From assembly GCA_022316685.1 (NCBI GenBank), contig JAKJHU010000005.1, positions 11,448,707-11,512,706 on the forward strand: a stretch of 64,000 nucleotides of DNA. The letters are read 5' to 3'. The notes beneath the pieces were generated by a model. The model did not search any database. It worked only from the letters and a program-made list of their open reading frames with translations, and was not told where the DNA came from. Position 1 is the first letter of the stretch. Each line of letters opens with the position of its first letter. This document shows positions 23,491-36,085 of this stretch, in pieces. The position numbers were made by a program, and so were the translations under genes. Source of the stretch: Progne subis subis (taxonomy: Eukaryota; Chordata; Aves; Passeriformes; Hirundinidae).

Positions 23491-26400
23491 TTCCGTAAGT
23501 ATATTGACAAGGTTAGAAATATTACTGAAGTATATCCTTAAATGGAGGGAATGCTAGAAGATCCAGACAGCCATTGTTTGATTATCAGTCCCATTATTAG
23601 GATAATACTTGACTGGTGAAAGGGTCTGACTTCTGTTTTTGTAATTCCTTGGGTTTGCAATGCTACCTGACACCATACCTGAACTGTAGTTTTTCTGGGT
23701 GTGGACAGGAGTGTCATGCACAATCCAAGTGGCACAAGGCTTCTGGACACCTGATGTATAGTGTCTTCCCTCACGGGATGCAACAGTCCCTCCAGTGTCC
23801 AGATTTCTGAAGCCTGGAGCCATTGGCTGTAATGGACATTTCTCTCAAACCACCAGGACTCACACTTGTGTTTCTGCTTTGTTCCATTCACTTACTGCCC
23901 ACATGCTGTTCCTTGCCTCCAGTAGGATGCTGACCCCTGAAGTAACAGATTTGCTTAGGTGTTTTTTTCTCTTCTACATTGGACCTCTCAGGTAAAGTTT
24001 AATTGAGAAGACAAAGTGGGCTTAGTGGTCTTGCATGGTCCAGTGTACATACATCTACATGTGTGGATGAACCAAGACTTCTGAGTATCTCATTCTCCAA
24101 CAGAAAGCAGATGGTTTTTTTAATGCCTTAGAAAGAAATTTCCTACGTTTATAGAATGGGTTTATACTACTCTGAGCACAGAAGAGGTCTTTCTCTCCTG
24201 GGTTTTATAAAACGTGCTCAAAGTGGGTGCCAGAGAGAAATCAATGATTGGAGACACTATATACTGATTTATGGAAAGATTAGGGATATCAGTACTGCAA
24301 CCAACATGGATATTTATGCATTGTGTTTGTACTGTCTTTGTACCTGCATTTTATCCACAAGTTTACATCACATCAGAAAATCCTGAGCATTCAAAAATAT
24401 TACATAAATGCTACATAAATGATAAAGAATGGAAAGATTCTGATTAATATAACTGCCTTCTTGAACACGTAGCAAACTGGTTGTAGAGAATGGAAGAATG
24501 ACTTTGTGGAATTCAAGCTTTTTCTCCTTTTTAAAAGCAAGAGCAACTAGAAAGATGGTGAAAGTTTTAAAATTCAGATGGCTCAAGTGCCTTACTCTAG
24601 GAGTTGGAGGAAAGAACATCTTAGCTGTACTGCTACCTCTTATGTGTATTTAAAAATAGCACAAAGACTCTGTATACTTCATGTGTCTTGCACTGTGAAT
24701 ACAACTTTGATGGTTTATGCCATGTCCAAAACAAAAAGAGATCCTGAACCTTCCTGTCTAACAAAGGGTTTACTTGAGAGGGGAAAAAACTCAGCTGAAA
24801 TCAGGACATGTTGTTTTCCCTACTCTAATTCAAAGTGTATCAATTGCCAGCTAAAATTTTTGAGACAATTAAAAAGGGATCCTAAAACTGGATTTTTTTA
24901 CAGATACAGTATGTGAGAAGGAATATTTTCCCCAACATTTTCTTTCTCCAGTGTCATTTTTATGTGGCTATCATGTAGATAACAGCAGGGAATTCCACTT
25001 AAGGAGATCCTTAATGGATTTAACTAATGGTTTCTTTGTGATGCTCTCAGACAGTTCTCCTGTAATGTGGATCCTCTAAATATTTAAATCCACCATTGAA
25101 GCATTTAATAGGAAGAAAGTCTCTTACCATTAGAATAAAGAAAAGGCTTTCAGCTGGAAACAATACCAGAACAAAATCTGATTTGTAGAACTGCATCAAG
25201 AATCCAAGCCCACTTACTCTGTGAAGCAGCTGATACAACAAGGACCTAGGGTGCCAGGTAAACAACAAGCAGTCATTTGTATATTCAAACAATCTCTGTC
25301 CTCTGCTGTTTCTCTACACCCTCCATATTTCTGAGGCTGCTTGTAGTGATTGTTGGTTTGAGTGAACAGTTAAGCTGGTAAAATAACACTGCTTCTTACT
25401 ATTGGTACAGGGAAACTTCCTAACCCAGGGGCTTGTAGAATCTTGGAAATAGTGGATAGGTTAACCTGGGTTGCTTCTGGTTTTTTTTGAGTCTTCTGAC
25501 ACAATTTCAAAGTGATCTTTCTTACTGTTCTATCCATTATCCTCTTTTCTATTCTTCTTACAAGTGGAGCCTAATGTTTTTTGAGTTCCCTAAAATATTT
25601 GAGCTGGAAGGAAAAACCTTTTAGAAATCTACTTACTGTATTGTCAAGACTCAATTTTTATCTCTCCTGTCGCTTGCTTGGGAAGAACAGTCACTTCAGA
25701 AACTAACACTGGTCTTTAAGCTGTCTGCTTATTGCTAGATTTTACCACGTTTCCCTTGCAAAAAGAACAAAATCTACTGGTTTTAATCTAGATTGTTTCT
25801 GAAAATGATAAATAATAGAAAAATCAAGGCTCCCCATAGCTTGCGTTCAACCGAACAAAACCATAGAGCTGCAGTTGCTCCACAGCTGATTTTGTGGTAT
25901 ATAAAATACATCCCTACCTTTCCATACATAGGACTCCTTGAAAAGAATAAATGTAACTTTCAGCTAAATAAATCTGTTTATTTTGTTCTGCACAGTTTGG
26001 GCAGGGACATTTATTTCTGCAGATGATTTTAATAAATTTATAGAAATTTTCTGCAATCACTTGACAACCTGTTCCATATCTAGCCCTTAAATATAGACAC
26101 TTTTAAAATTTTATTCTCTGATATTTCTGTGATACAAATAATTTCTGCATTTCTGTCACTTGGTATTGTCACACATAAAAGCATGTAGAGCCATTCTGAA
26201 TTCTTGTTTGCACAACCATGGTATAAATAATACACAATATAAGTTTCTCACTTGCTATGGAAGCTGACCATCCAGAAAGGGCACACTGGACCAGGTTGCC
26301 CAAAACGACACCCTCATTTGGCTCTAATGGGGAGGTTGTCTGAGGAAATGAGCAGGCGCACTTAGATTTCCCTTCTTGTTGCGTCTCAGCACCATTAGCG

Positions 26401-26827
26401 ATAATGCAGAACTATCAGCATGTTCCTCTCACGCTTGTACGTTATGTTGCATGGATACACTCAAAGGCTTGAATTAAAGGCTTTCTTGGTGTCCTACCCG
26501 CTGCCAGAAATGGAATGCCTGTTTTTAAACCAGGTGCCGGATTCTTTGTTATGCTGTATCTCCTGCAGTTATGTAAGCCAAAGAGAGTCAACAGAAAAGG
26601 GTTACTGGATAGTAGCATCTATGTGAATCAGTGAACTGGTAGCATTTTGCATCCTCTTGCAGAGCAGAGTATGCATACCCCAAATCAAAAATGTGGTGAA
26701 ATTTATTTTGGGGAAAGGAAAACAGTAATAAGTTAGTACTGCTGTTACTTAGATCCACTCAAAATTTTTTAATCTAGGTGCCTGTGTAGGTTATTATGTA
26801 TGTTAAGTATGTTATGCTTATGTGCTC
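22901..26827. other. Intergenic, no gene recognised
   Basis: AT-rich DNA with a T22 run at 23460-23481. A minus-strand stretch at 23.54-23.89 kb has two overlapping frames (117 and 89 residues) that look mildly protein-like but match nothing I know. Confidence 0.5.
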
Positions 26828-27453
26828 CTGCAGCCCCAAAAGCCCAGTGTATCCAAAGCAGCGTGGCCAGTAGGTCAAGGAAAGTGGTTTTACCCCTCTC
26901 CTCTGCTCTAGTGAGACCCCACTCAGAGTGCAGCATCCAGCTCTAGGGTCCTCAGCACAGGAATGACATTGACTTATTGGAGCAAGTCCAGAGGAGGGCC
27001 ACAAATATGACGAGGGGGCTGGAGCATTACTTCTATGAAGACAAGGGTGAGAGAACTGGGGTTGTTCAGCCTGGAGAAGAGAAGGCTGTGGAGAGACCGT
27101 AGAGCAACCTTTCAGTACTTAAAGGGGGGGGCTACAAAAGAGCTGGAGAGGGACTTTTTACAAAGCCATGTAGCGATAGGACAATGGGGAATGGATTCAA
27201 ACTGAAAGAGAACAGCGTTAGATAAGATATTATGAAAAAAAGTCTTTATTGTGAAGGTGCTAAGGCATTGGAACAGGTTGTCCAGAGATATGGATGTGTC
27301 ATTCTTGGAAACGTTCCAGGCCAGGCTGTATGGGACTGAACAACCTGGTCTAGTTGAAAGGTGTCTCTGTCCATGGCAGAGGGTTAGTTTAGGGAACTAA
27401 ATAGTCTTTTAGGCTCCTTGCAACCCATACCATTCTATGATTCCACGATTTGC
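26828..27453 (+). mobile_element. CR1 LINE 3' fragment (plus orientation)
   Basis: Starts with the end of the reverse-transcriptase-bearing ORF2 region and continues through the 3' UTR. Recognisable CR1 phrases are the GTGGCCAG(T/C)AGGTCAAGG block, the GTTCAGCCTGGAGAAG block, GGAGAGGGACTTTTTACAA, and the terminal CCATTCTATGATTC tail near 27430-27453. It is a typical 5'-truncated, old copy with numerous substitutions and no intact coding capacity. CR1 is the dominant LINE of birds and other sauropsids. Confidence 0.9.
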
Positions 27454-27496
27454 ATGGCGGTTAAAAAGCAGAGAATGCAAGTGTGATAAAGGGCAC

Positions 27497-27860
27497 TTCA
27501 CAGAATCAGAGAATGGGTCAGGTTAAAAGAGACCACAATGGGTCACCTGGTCCAGCCTCCCTGCTTAAGCTGGGTTATCCTAGAGCACATGGCACAGCAT
27601 TGTGTACAGATGGCTCTTGGATATCTTCGGTGAGGGAGACTCCATAACCTCTCTGGGCAGCCTGTTCCAGTGCATGCTCACCCGCACAGTAAAGAAGTTC
27701 TTCCTCACATTCAGGTGGAGCTTCCCGTGCATCAGTTTTTGTCTGTTGCCTCTTGTTCTATTGCTTGGCACCACCAAGAGCCTGGATTCATCCTCTTGAC
27801 ACCCTCCCTTCAGATACTTAGGGACATTGATGAGGTCCCTTCAGTCACCTCTTAGGCCTT
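27497..27860 (-). mobile_element. CR1 LINE 3' fragment (minus orientation)
   Basis: Begins with CACAGAATCAGAGAATGG, the reverse complement of a CR1 tail, and continues with CTCTGGGCAGCCTGTTCCAG, AAAGAAGTTCTTCCTCACAT and a cysteine/proline-type CR1 3' region. The sequence differs from the neighbouring plus-strand copy, suggesting a different CR1 subfamily. The 65- and 66-residue frames in it are not genes. Confidence 0.88.
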
Positions 27861-29093
27861 AGGCACCTAACTCCTGGTTTTGTGCCTTTATGTCTTTGAA
27901 GTCTCCCATTCTTACCTAATTTATTTATGTATTTATTTTCAAAGTTGTTTCCTATTTAATCCATGAGAGCAAAGAAAAGATATAGCACTCGTCTGAATTG
28001 GTACAGGAGCAAATGACTCCAAAAATAGCGTGATTTTTTTTAGAGAGGCCCATCTGTGAATTGCTGCTTTGTGCTGACCCACAATTTATGCAGCTTTTGC
28101 CCAAATCTATCAGGCGAGGCTCTTAAAATGGCTTAAAAATAGTTTGTAAGTGTTACAGGCATTCAGTCAAATTAGTCACTTAGTCAAATCATCCTTTCAG
28201 CTGGTGCTTTCAGCAAATGGTTAAAACATAATTTGAGGAAGGACCAGGTGTATGATCTAATGCCTGAAAGCAGCTCATGCTCAATGACATAATCCTAAGA
28301 ATAAATGTATTGTAAGTGTATGGCCAAACACAAGAGAATATCTGTCATCAAGTAGCTAGAAGTGCCACATGGTTTTTGTATCACTGTGCTGGAGCCACTG
28401 AGTGTTGTGCAGCACTTTCAGCTCTTCTGAGAAAAATACCACATACTGCTTCAGCACTCCCTGGATCCAGGGCAGAATGCTCTTAAGAAATCCTTAACTG
28501 GCAGAAGTAGAATCTTGCTGGGTGTCTCTTCTTCTAGACGGAAGAAATTAAAGCTCACAGAATTTTACATGTACAGCTTTTAGCGGTATATTTTGAATGG
28601 GCTGTGTGACAGTGTCTTGCCATGTTGTGGCAGCACAGCTAAACAGACAGAGGACACCGGAAGTCCTTGTGTACAAGAATCAAAGTCTGGGTCCATCAGT
28701 GGTGCACATGATACCAGGCTAATCACTTGGCCTCTTTATGGCCTGCTTCTACTAGTGTATCAGGATAATGCACCATATGGACATTTGGAAGAAAAAAAAC
28801 TTGGAAGAAAGGAACTATACTACTCCTACTACTATATTGACTATTACAGTTGCAGCTGTGTTTTCGGAACCACAATCAATAATACATTGCTCATTTAAAG
28901 ATTATTCTAGATTTCTCCAAGAATACCTCTTGGGCTAGCCCTCATTCTTCATCTCTCCATTTTTCTTCACTGTACATGTGTATAGTTCCATCATTACTGT
29001 GTTTACAGATAATTTTTAACTGGACTCATTGTCCCTGTCTTCATGCTTTTTCTTGCTAATCAGAGGTTGTGCTGGAATTCCTTGCTTGTTGAT

Positions 29094-29125
<32 letters not shown>

Positions 29126-32100
29126 TTGGAGAATGCTGTGTTTCCATTTACTGTTTAAAAACTAGCACTTAAATGGAGTGTTAAATCACTTTTGGAAACT
29201 GGGCCTAAAATAAACGGTTATACTCTATGAAAAACCGCATCAACCTCTTGACTCTGCTCTTGCCTCTTTCCAGAGGCATGTTAGGAACAGCTGTGTATAC
29301 AAATTGAATGTACTCTCTATCTTCAAACCCTTTACTAGGACTCATCCTAGTTTTTGAGTGCTCATTGCAACTCTATCATAGTTCAAATCTATCCTCTCCT
29401 CCTAAATCTGCAACTACCTTCTCAGCTTTCCTCTGTTTCCTGCCTCTCCTGCAGCTCTTACCATTACAATCTGCAGGTGCTCCCCCTTCCCCCTCCACCT
29501 CTCCTGTGTGTCACTTCCAGAGCACTCTGCATTACTCATTTCACTGGTGAGCCTTCTGAGTTCAACTGAATTGCTCTTAGCTACCCAAATAGTTAAAAGA
29601 ATAAAAGTAATTACACTGTTGTATTAAAATTGGGGAATTAAACATTGGACAGTGATGCACCGGAGTCAGCATGGATTTTGCCATTTCTGGGGAGGAGGAG
29701 CTTTATGGTCTTCATTCCTCACAACTGTTGGGCAGTGACACTTTATAAAAAAAGTAAAAAGACTTAATTTTTCAACATGGGAAACAGGAAAGGAAGAAAA
29801 TGATCTGTGATAAATTGGAAATAAGAATACAGGGTAGAACTCCTTTTGTGGCTATAGTAGCGATAGTGAATAAGTATATACAAGAGGATCATTCAGCAAT
29901 CACCTCTTCTGGCAGCAGATGATGACTGAGATTTTTGCTGCTCCTGGGTACTTGGTGTTAGTGGAGCAACAAAGGACTGGAAAGCCTGATCTTTCACCAG
30001 CCAGACCCAAATTCTCAACCTAGTTTCCGAAAAAATGGGAGGCCCGGAAGAAGAGGGGAGGATTTTTTTCTGCAGTTTTTCTTTCCGGAATGGAAGAAAA
30101 ATGTGAACAAGTGAATCCTCAAAGCAGTAGGTAGAGACAAGTCTTTTCTCTTCTGTCCTAATTCAGCAGTTGGATCCATACCTGGGATGTTCACTGGGGA
30201 ACCTTTCTTGTAATCTCCTGCTCTGGGGGGTGGCAGACAGTCCCACAGCCTGTTTTGACATTCAGGAGTAAAGGCACTGATGTGGGAAAGCTCTCCATGG
30301 CTTAAACAGGGAGGCAGGGGTAAGAAAAGAGATCATTCGTACAGTCTTTATTTCTCTTGATGTGGAGCTTGTATCCTGGTGCATTTCTGTGTGTATGTCC
30401 CTTGATGTCAGTGGAATTAGTGTCAAGGGAGGAACAGCAGCATGTCCCACAAGGCATGGTCGCAAGGCAAGGAAGAGATCTCCCAGGGGCCTCCTGAATT
30501 TATGAAGGCAGTGGAATAGCAGTTCTGAAAATGAATACTAAGTGTGAAGTGGGGGTTGGGATATTTCAGCTCATTAGTGATTGTTAAAAATAACTATTAC
30601 TCTGTAAGTGTAAACAGTATTGAGTATGTCGTGCTTAGAATGAGGTTGAGCAAGACGCTTCTTCACAACCCAGTTACTACGCATGGTCATCTGCAATCAT
30701 TGTTTTTTGCACTGTAGCTTTCGAAGTATGTGAAAAACACTTTTTACTCCTGTGTGTGTCTAAGTTGATTTCACAAAGTCCAGCCCAAGCTGCCATGTGC
30801 GATTATTTAGTGATTATTTTATGTGCCTTTCTAATGTAAGACTCTCTGAGCAATGGCAGATATGTAATTGATTGCTCTTTTTGTAAAGTATTAGCTTCAG
30901 CCAGTAATCAATTTATTACCAAATGTTTCTTGGAATGAGCAGCTTTCTCCCTGACAGTAATCTCATTGGTTGTGACAAGATATGATCAGGTGACAATGAG
31001 ACCTTCTCAATAACACTACAGTAAATCACACTCAATAAGAATAAAGAGTTCTGAGTAAAAATAATTCCATTTTCTATTAACAAAGCCCTTGGCAACTGGC
31101 AGCCAGTGCCACAATGGCAATACTGCAGACACTGCTGGAGAAGTGAGAGATTGTTGTCCAACACAGAAAAAGTTAGTGGGAAGCTCAGTTTAAGTGAGCT
31201 TTCTACATATGCTCATTTTTCAGTGCTAGATCTGACAGCCTTTTGGGGTGAGTGTGTCCCATTTTAAAGCTTCTCTCCCCTTGGGGTTCTGGAACTGTTG
31301 GGTAAAACTTAATCCCTGGTATCTGTTAAGGCAGCTATATCCAATTTACCTCCATGGCAATACACTCTAGACATAAAGACAATACACTTTAACAAATAGG
31401 CACAGAGGTACATATTTTTTATCTTGACATTTATATCTTACAGTTAGCATTGCATTTATTTATTGTATTGTATTGCTGTTGTGTCTCTTGGACAGAAAGT
31501 GATCTCGTGTCAGGAAGATCTGTCGCAGTGTTTTCAAAAGGGAGACAGTTCCATATTCAGCTCTCTGCTTCCTGCACTGACATCTCTCATTCTCATTGCA
31601 GACAGTTGTTTCAGAGACATGCTTTGAGAAGTCATGTTAGCGTGGACTGAAGAGATTTCTAACTCTCTCTGAACTGTCCCATAGAAGTCTCTGAAAACAG
31701 CTGTGGATCTTAAAAATCATTAAGCACAGTGGCTCAAGAAGATACACAATCTCTAGTCTATAGTATAAGAACTGTACTTTGCATGACTGAAGCTTTTAAA
31801 GTCTCTTTCCCTGATGAATATGATCCTTGGAAGCTGCAAACACATGGCTGTACTGTGTCCAAGACATGATGTCATTGTGCTCAAGACTGGGTGCTTCTCA
31901 GCTGTGTTTGGTCAAGTGTAGTTCTGTTCAACTGGCTTCAGTCTTCGCGTGTTGATTTGAAATAAATTAATTTGTTTCAAGTGTTGGTGGACTCTAAGAT
32001 AACCTTCATCATGCTGGCCCTGAGTTTTCAGATGACCTGAAATAAATTCTAGTATTGAGACCTTCCATATTTTTATCAGTTATGATAATCATGACCAATT

Positions 32101-34080
32101 AAATGTTCATTCTGATATTTTAAGTCTCTAAGTCATTAAGTATTATCTGGTAAAACCACTGAAGAACAAAGAACAAATTGTGAATATCTGCACTGCCTAC
32201 TGTGACTAGCCTATATTTTGCCATGGATAGGCATGAATGGCTATTTAGGACACCAGAGGAGGCTGAGACAAAACCATACTATATTTTCCTCCACTAGCTC
32301 CCTGCTAACAAGTAACTTCAGGAAAGAAAGCGTCCTTGATGTATCAGTCCTTTAAATAAACCATCCTGCTCAGATCAGCTTCTTTCTCAAACCTCAGACA
32401 CTTCTGTGAAATAAAATACACAATATTATTTTTAACTGAAGAATTTTTTTTTTTTTTTCATTTGCATTTCTACATACTTGAGTTGACTAAAGAATTTTTC
32501 CTGAGATTTAAAAGAAGTTGCCTTTGGCCACAAAGTATGAATGAGGGTTGTAACCAAAGGTGATATTTTCAGCAAGATCTTATCAAACACCAAGTTGAAA
32601 TGAAATTTTTTCCTTGTCTTATCTGTTACCAATGTATGATAGGTTTTCCTTTCATCCTGTGTATGATACCTCCCACAATTGCATCCGAATCCATGATTAA
32701 ATTTCTGATTGCTAATTAATGCAAGTTATTATTTACTGTTATTATTAAGTAAGGGCAGGGCTGCCTTCATCTGTCTGGAGGGTCTTCCATTATATCTGCT
32801 CTGTGTATTGCCGCTACAGTGGAACTGAATATGCTTCAGCCTCATACAGATGCACTGTGTCAGAAAACATCTGCTAGCTGCTGATTTTATGTCTATTACA
32901 GAGACTTTATGTACTGTTAAATGGACCACTTCTTCATTCCAAACCATAATTTTCCATGTGGCATCATTTGATCTGTCCTCACTCCAACATTTGGTTTGAT
33001 CAACTCATTTCTTCCTACCCAATATGTTTGTTGTTACATCCTCCATGGCTGTGTGTGTCCTCTCTGTGAATGGAGATTACTACAGTGCTCCTGTCACAAT
33101 AATATGGTGGTAGGGCAAAACATGTCATTTTAATTAATGTATATTATTTCCACTATCTTCTTTGATCACTGAGCTTGAGTCTAGGCAGCTTAGATTTGAT
33201 TATGCCAACTGCTACCTGGCTACATAGCATTCTGTGATCTAATGCAGTGCAGTTTTTCAGAAGTACCCAGGACACCTAACTGGCAACTAGGTTTAGAACT
33301 TAAATGCAGCTAATGAGGAAAAGCATGTCCTCCTCACAGAACTTTGCTGTGCCTCTACACTGAACTTCCAAATGGACGAGTCAGAGGGGAAGCTTATTCG
33401 GGTCACTGCCCTTTGGGGACACAGCCATTCCAGCCCTGCTATTACACTCCTGGGAGTCGAGCTGCAGGGCCACAGCAGCAGAGGTTGCAGGAGGCAGAAG
33501 TGGGAAAGGGCCAAAAAGGGGGACATTCCCTTTGGAGATGGGGCATGCTTTGTTATAAATGGTTTTGCTTTGGTTTTCTTGTGATTAACTTTATATCACC
33601 TACCCATGATATAACCCCATGATTACTTGAAATTACTGCAGAGGAAGTTACCTTGTAAATCCAGGCTGCTCAGGATTGCTCTGCATGGGCTGTGGATTGA
33701 CGAGTCTTTGCCTGTCCATTCCTAACAGTTCTTGAAACAGCAGATCTCTTCTGTGCTTGTTGAGTCACAGCCTGGGATTAGTACAACTCTAATTACAACA
33801 GAGAAAACAGTGGTTTGCTAACCTTTGGTCGTGGTGATATTTCTAGAGCTACAAGGTAAAAAATGCAAAGTTTGAATGGCACCTACCAATCATTTTGGAT
33901 ATATGTAAATAGCAGGAGGCAGGCACATACTGCAGGGGAAACATTTTTGCCAATCAAACATGACACAGTCTTTCTTGGCATGAATATAACTTCATTGCTA
34001 TATTACAAAATAATAATACACACACACAATCCCTCAACAGAGGTTTTGCATATTTGGTGATTCTAACAAGTTTGAATAAA
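27861..34080. other. Intergenic, no gene recognised
   Basis: AT-leaning DNA with a C31 run at 29095-29125 and scattered short frames without recognisable products. Confidence 0.5.
29095..29125. repeat. C31 homopolymer
   Basis: Thirty-one consecutive C bases. Confidence 0.95.
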
Positions 34081-34087
34081 TATGTAT

Positions 34088-34146
<59 letters not shown>
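34088..34146. repeat. (TAC)n microsatellite, about 20 units
   Basis: Nearly 60 bases of perfect TAC/ACT triplets. It produces an artefactual poly-Ser frame on the minus strand. Confidence 0.97.
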
Positions 34147-34260
34147 AGGAACATTTAGGTAGCTCTTTTAATGTTCAAAGCACTTTATAAATGCTAGCTT
34201 GTTAACTAATTCTTGCAACATTCTTGTGAGGTGCAGAATTATTGTCCAAATATTAGAGAT
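34147..34260 (+). repeat. Possible ancient amniote interspersed repeat remnant
   Basis: Directly after the triplet repeat comes sequence with the AAAGCACTTTATAAATGCTA and CTTGTGAGGTGCAGAATTATT order. This resembles the 3' parts of very old vertebrate interspersed repeats, in which a triplet run is followed by a core about low-number cell counts of such words. Family assignment is a guess. Confidence 0.3.
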
Positions 34261-36052
34261 ATATATTGGTGTGCAGTGCACCAATTTCCAGTAACTTTTT
34301 AACAATACACTGAAATCTGATACATGATGTGTGTCCCTATATTTCTGGAATCTCTGGAATATATTTCTGGAATACATAATAAATGTATCTAAAATAAATT
34401 ATTTCTTCTGTGAAGGCAAAGTAGAGTAGTTATATTACTCGTGTCTATAATTCTCTTCCAATTAATTTTCTCAAAAAAAAAAAAAAAATTAGATGTGCTT
34501 GAGGTAAGAGTCAGAGAACTCAGCAGTGATGTTTGTGGTGGTACTGGGGGGTGCAAGGAACTATGCTGATTTTTATGGGTGAGTGAAAAAGGCTGGTTCC
34601 TGTCTTGGATATTTTGCAATCCAAGAATATGTTAAGAGATAACAGATGAATACAACAAAGAGACAGGGACATCTTGAGGTTACAGTGGATTACAATTACT
34701 ATAAGAAGTGGTGGTCACAGCACACCAGCTGTTTAACCATTCTCAACTAATTTTTTAGTCATCACAACAGTGAGAGTAAGAATTATTTGAAGGAGGATGA
34801 CAAAATGACTAGGCAGACTTCTGTGATGTCTCCTTCACATGCAGATATAAAGACATGGGGAAAATACCTTCATTAAAAAATAGGATGAAAAGCATTTCAC
34901 CTTTTGTAAAAATGAGGTGAGAGCTAAGGATTCTGATTCACTGTATGAAGTCATGAAGGATGAGAAGGAATAAGCCCTCAAGATAAATACTGAAGTGAAT
35001 TTGAGTCTGAAGTGAAATGCAAGGTATAGGCATGCAGTGACAGTGAAGTGAGGTGACAGGAGTGAAGTGCCACGACCGAACATGATGGGTGTGTTTTGAT
35101 AGAGCTGTTTGGTAGAAGCTGTTGCAGTTCTAAGGCTGTAAGAGAATCTGTTTTTCAAATTTCAGTGAAGGCCCCATATTTCTTGGCTGTTCTACAGGAG
35201 GCTGTGAGAAGTCTTCTGACCCTTTGTGTGGCCTCCGTGACATGGACACCAGTTCTGTGCTTTGCAGCCATTTTAATCCTGTGCAAGGGTGTCTTGCAGT
35301 CTTGCTTGGTGTTCAGTTGCAACCCTCCCTGTTTTTAATATGTGCCTGAAGACTCAGTTAAGACACAGGAAAGGAGTGATGATTTACATACCACATTCAT
35401 CTCTGATCGATGTGGTCTCCATTCTTCACTGCTCACAGTAAAGCCTTCTCCACACATCACTCCTGAGGCTACAGATCCTTTGCCATTCTGCCATTCCAGC
35501 CCTTTCAGACAGCTTGGCATGGTAGTTGCACATATCCCCACGGCATACTAAGGTGTAATGTAAACTTATACAAACCCATTTTAAACAGGAAACAGCCTTG
35601 TTGTGGTAGCACTGAGGTCTGTGCAGATTAATTTATCCTTTGAAAAAGGTACTAACCCTAATTTGTGTATTATTTCCAGTATAAGCACTTGGGTTTTGAT
35701 CGAGCAATTAACGAACTTAACGTGAGTCTTTGCATTGCCTGCAATGGACTTTGGATTGGAACCATAATCCGGATGCCTCACATGCATATACGTCCTTAAT
35801 TAAAAATTTAGAATTTGCTGTTACATAATGAGGATCCCAAATCTCCCGTTAAGCATTTCTGGCTAAGCCAGTGAAAAAAAAAAATGCACTCGGTTATGTT
35901 GCCATCACAGTCAACATGAAGCAGGGCTCTTCTCTATATTGAGTATTGAGACAGGTGAATTATTGGTTCACTGAGAACACTAAGTGAATGTCCTGACTTT
36001 TGCATGTTTGTAATTTATAAACAAAGCTGCTTTACAGTAATTTAGCTACATT

Positions 36053-36085
<33 letters not shown>

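Noticed and set aside
33954..34154. Poly-Ser minus-strand frame
   Set aside because: It is the translation of the TAC microsatellite.
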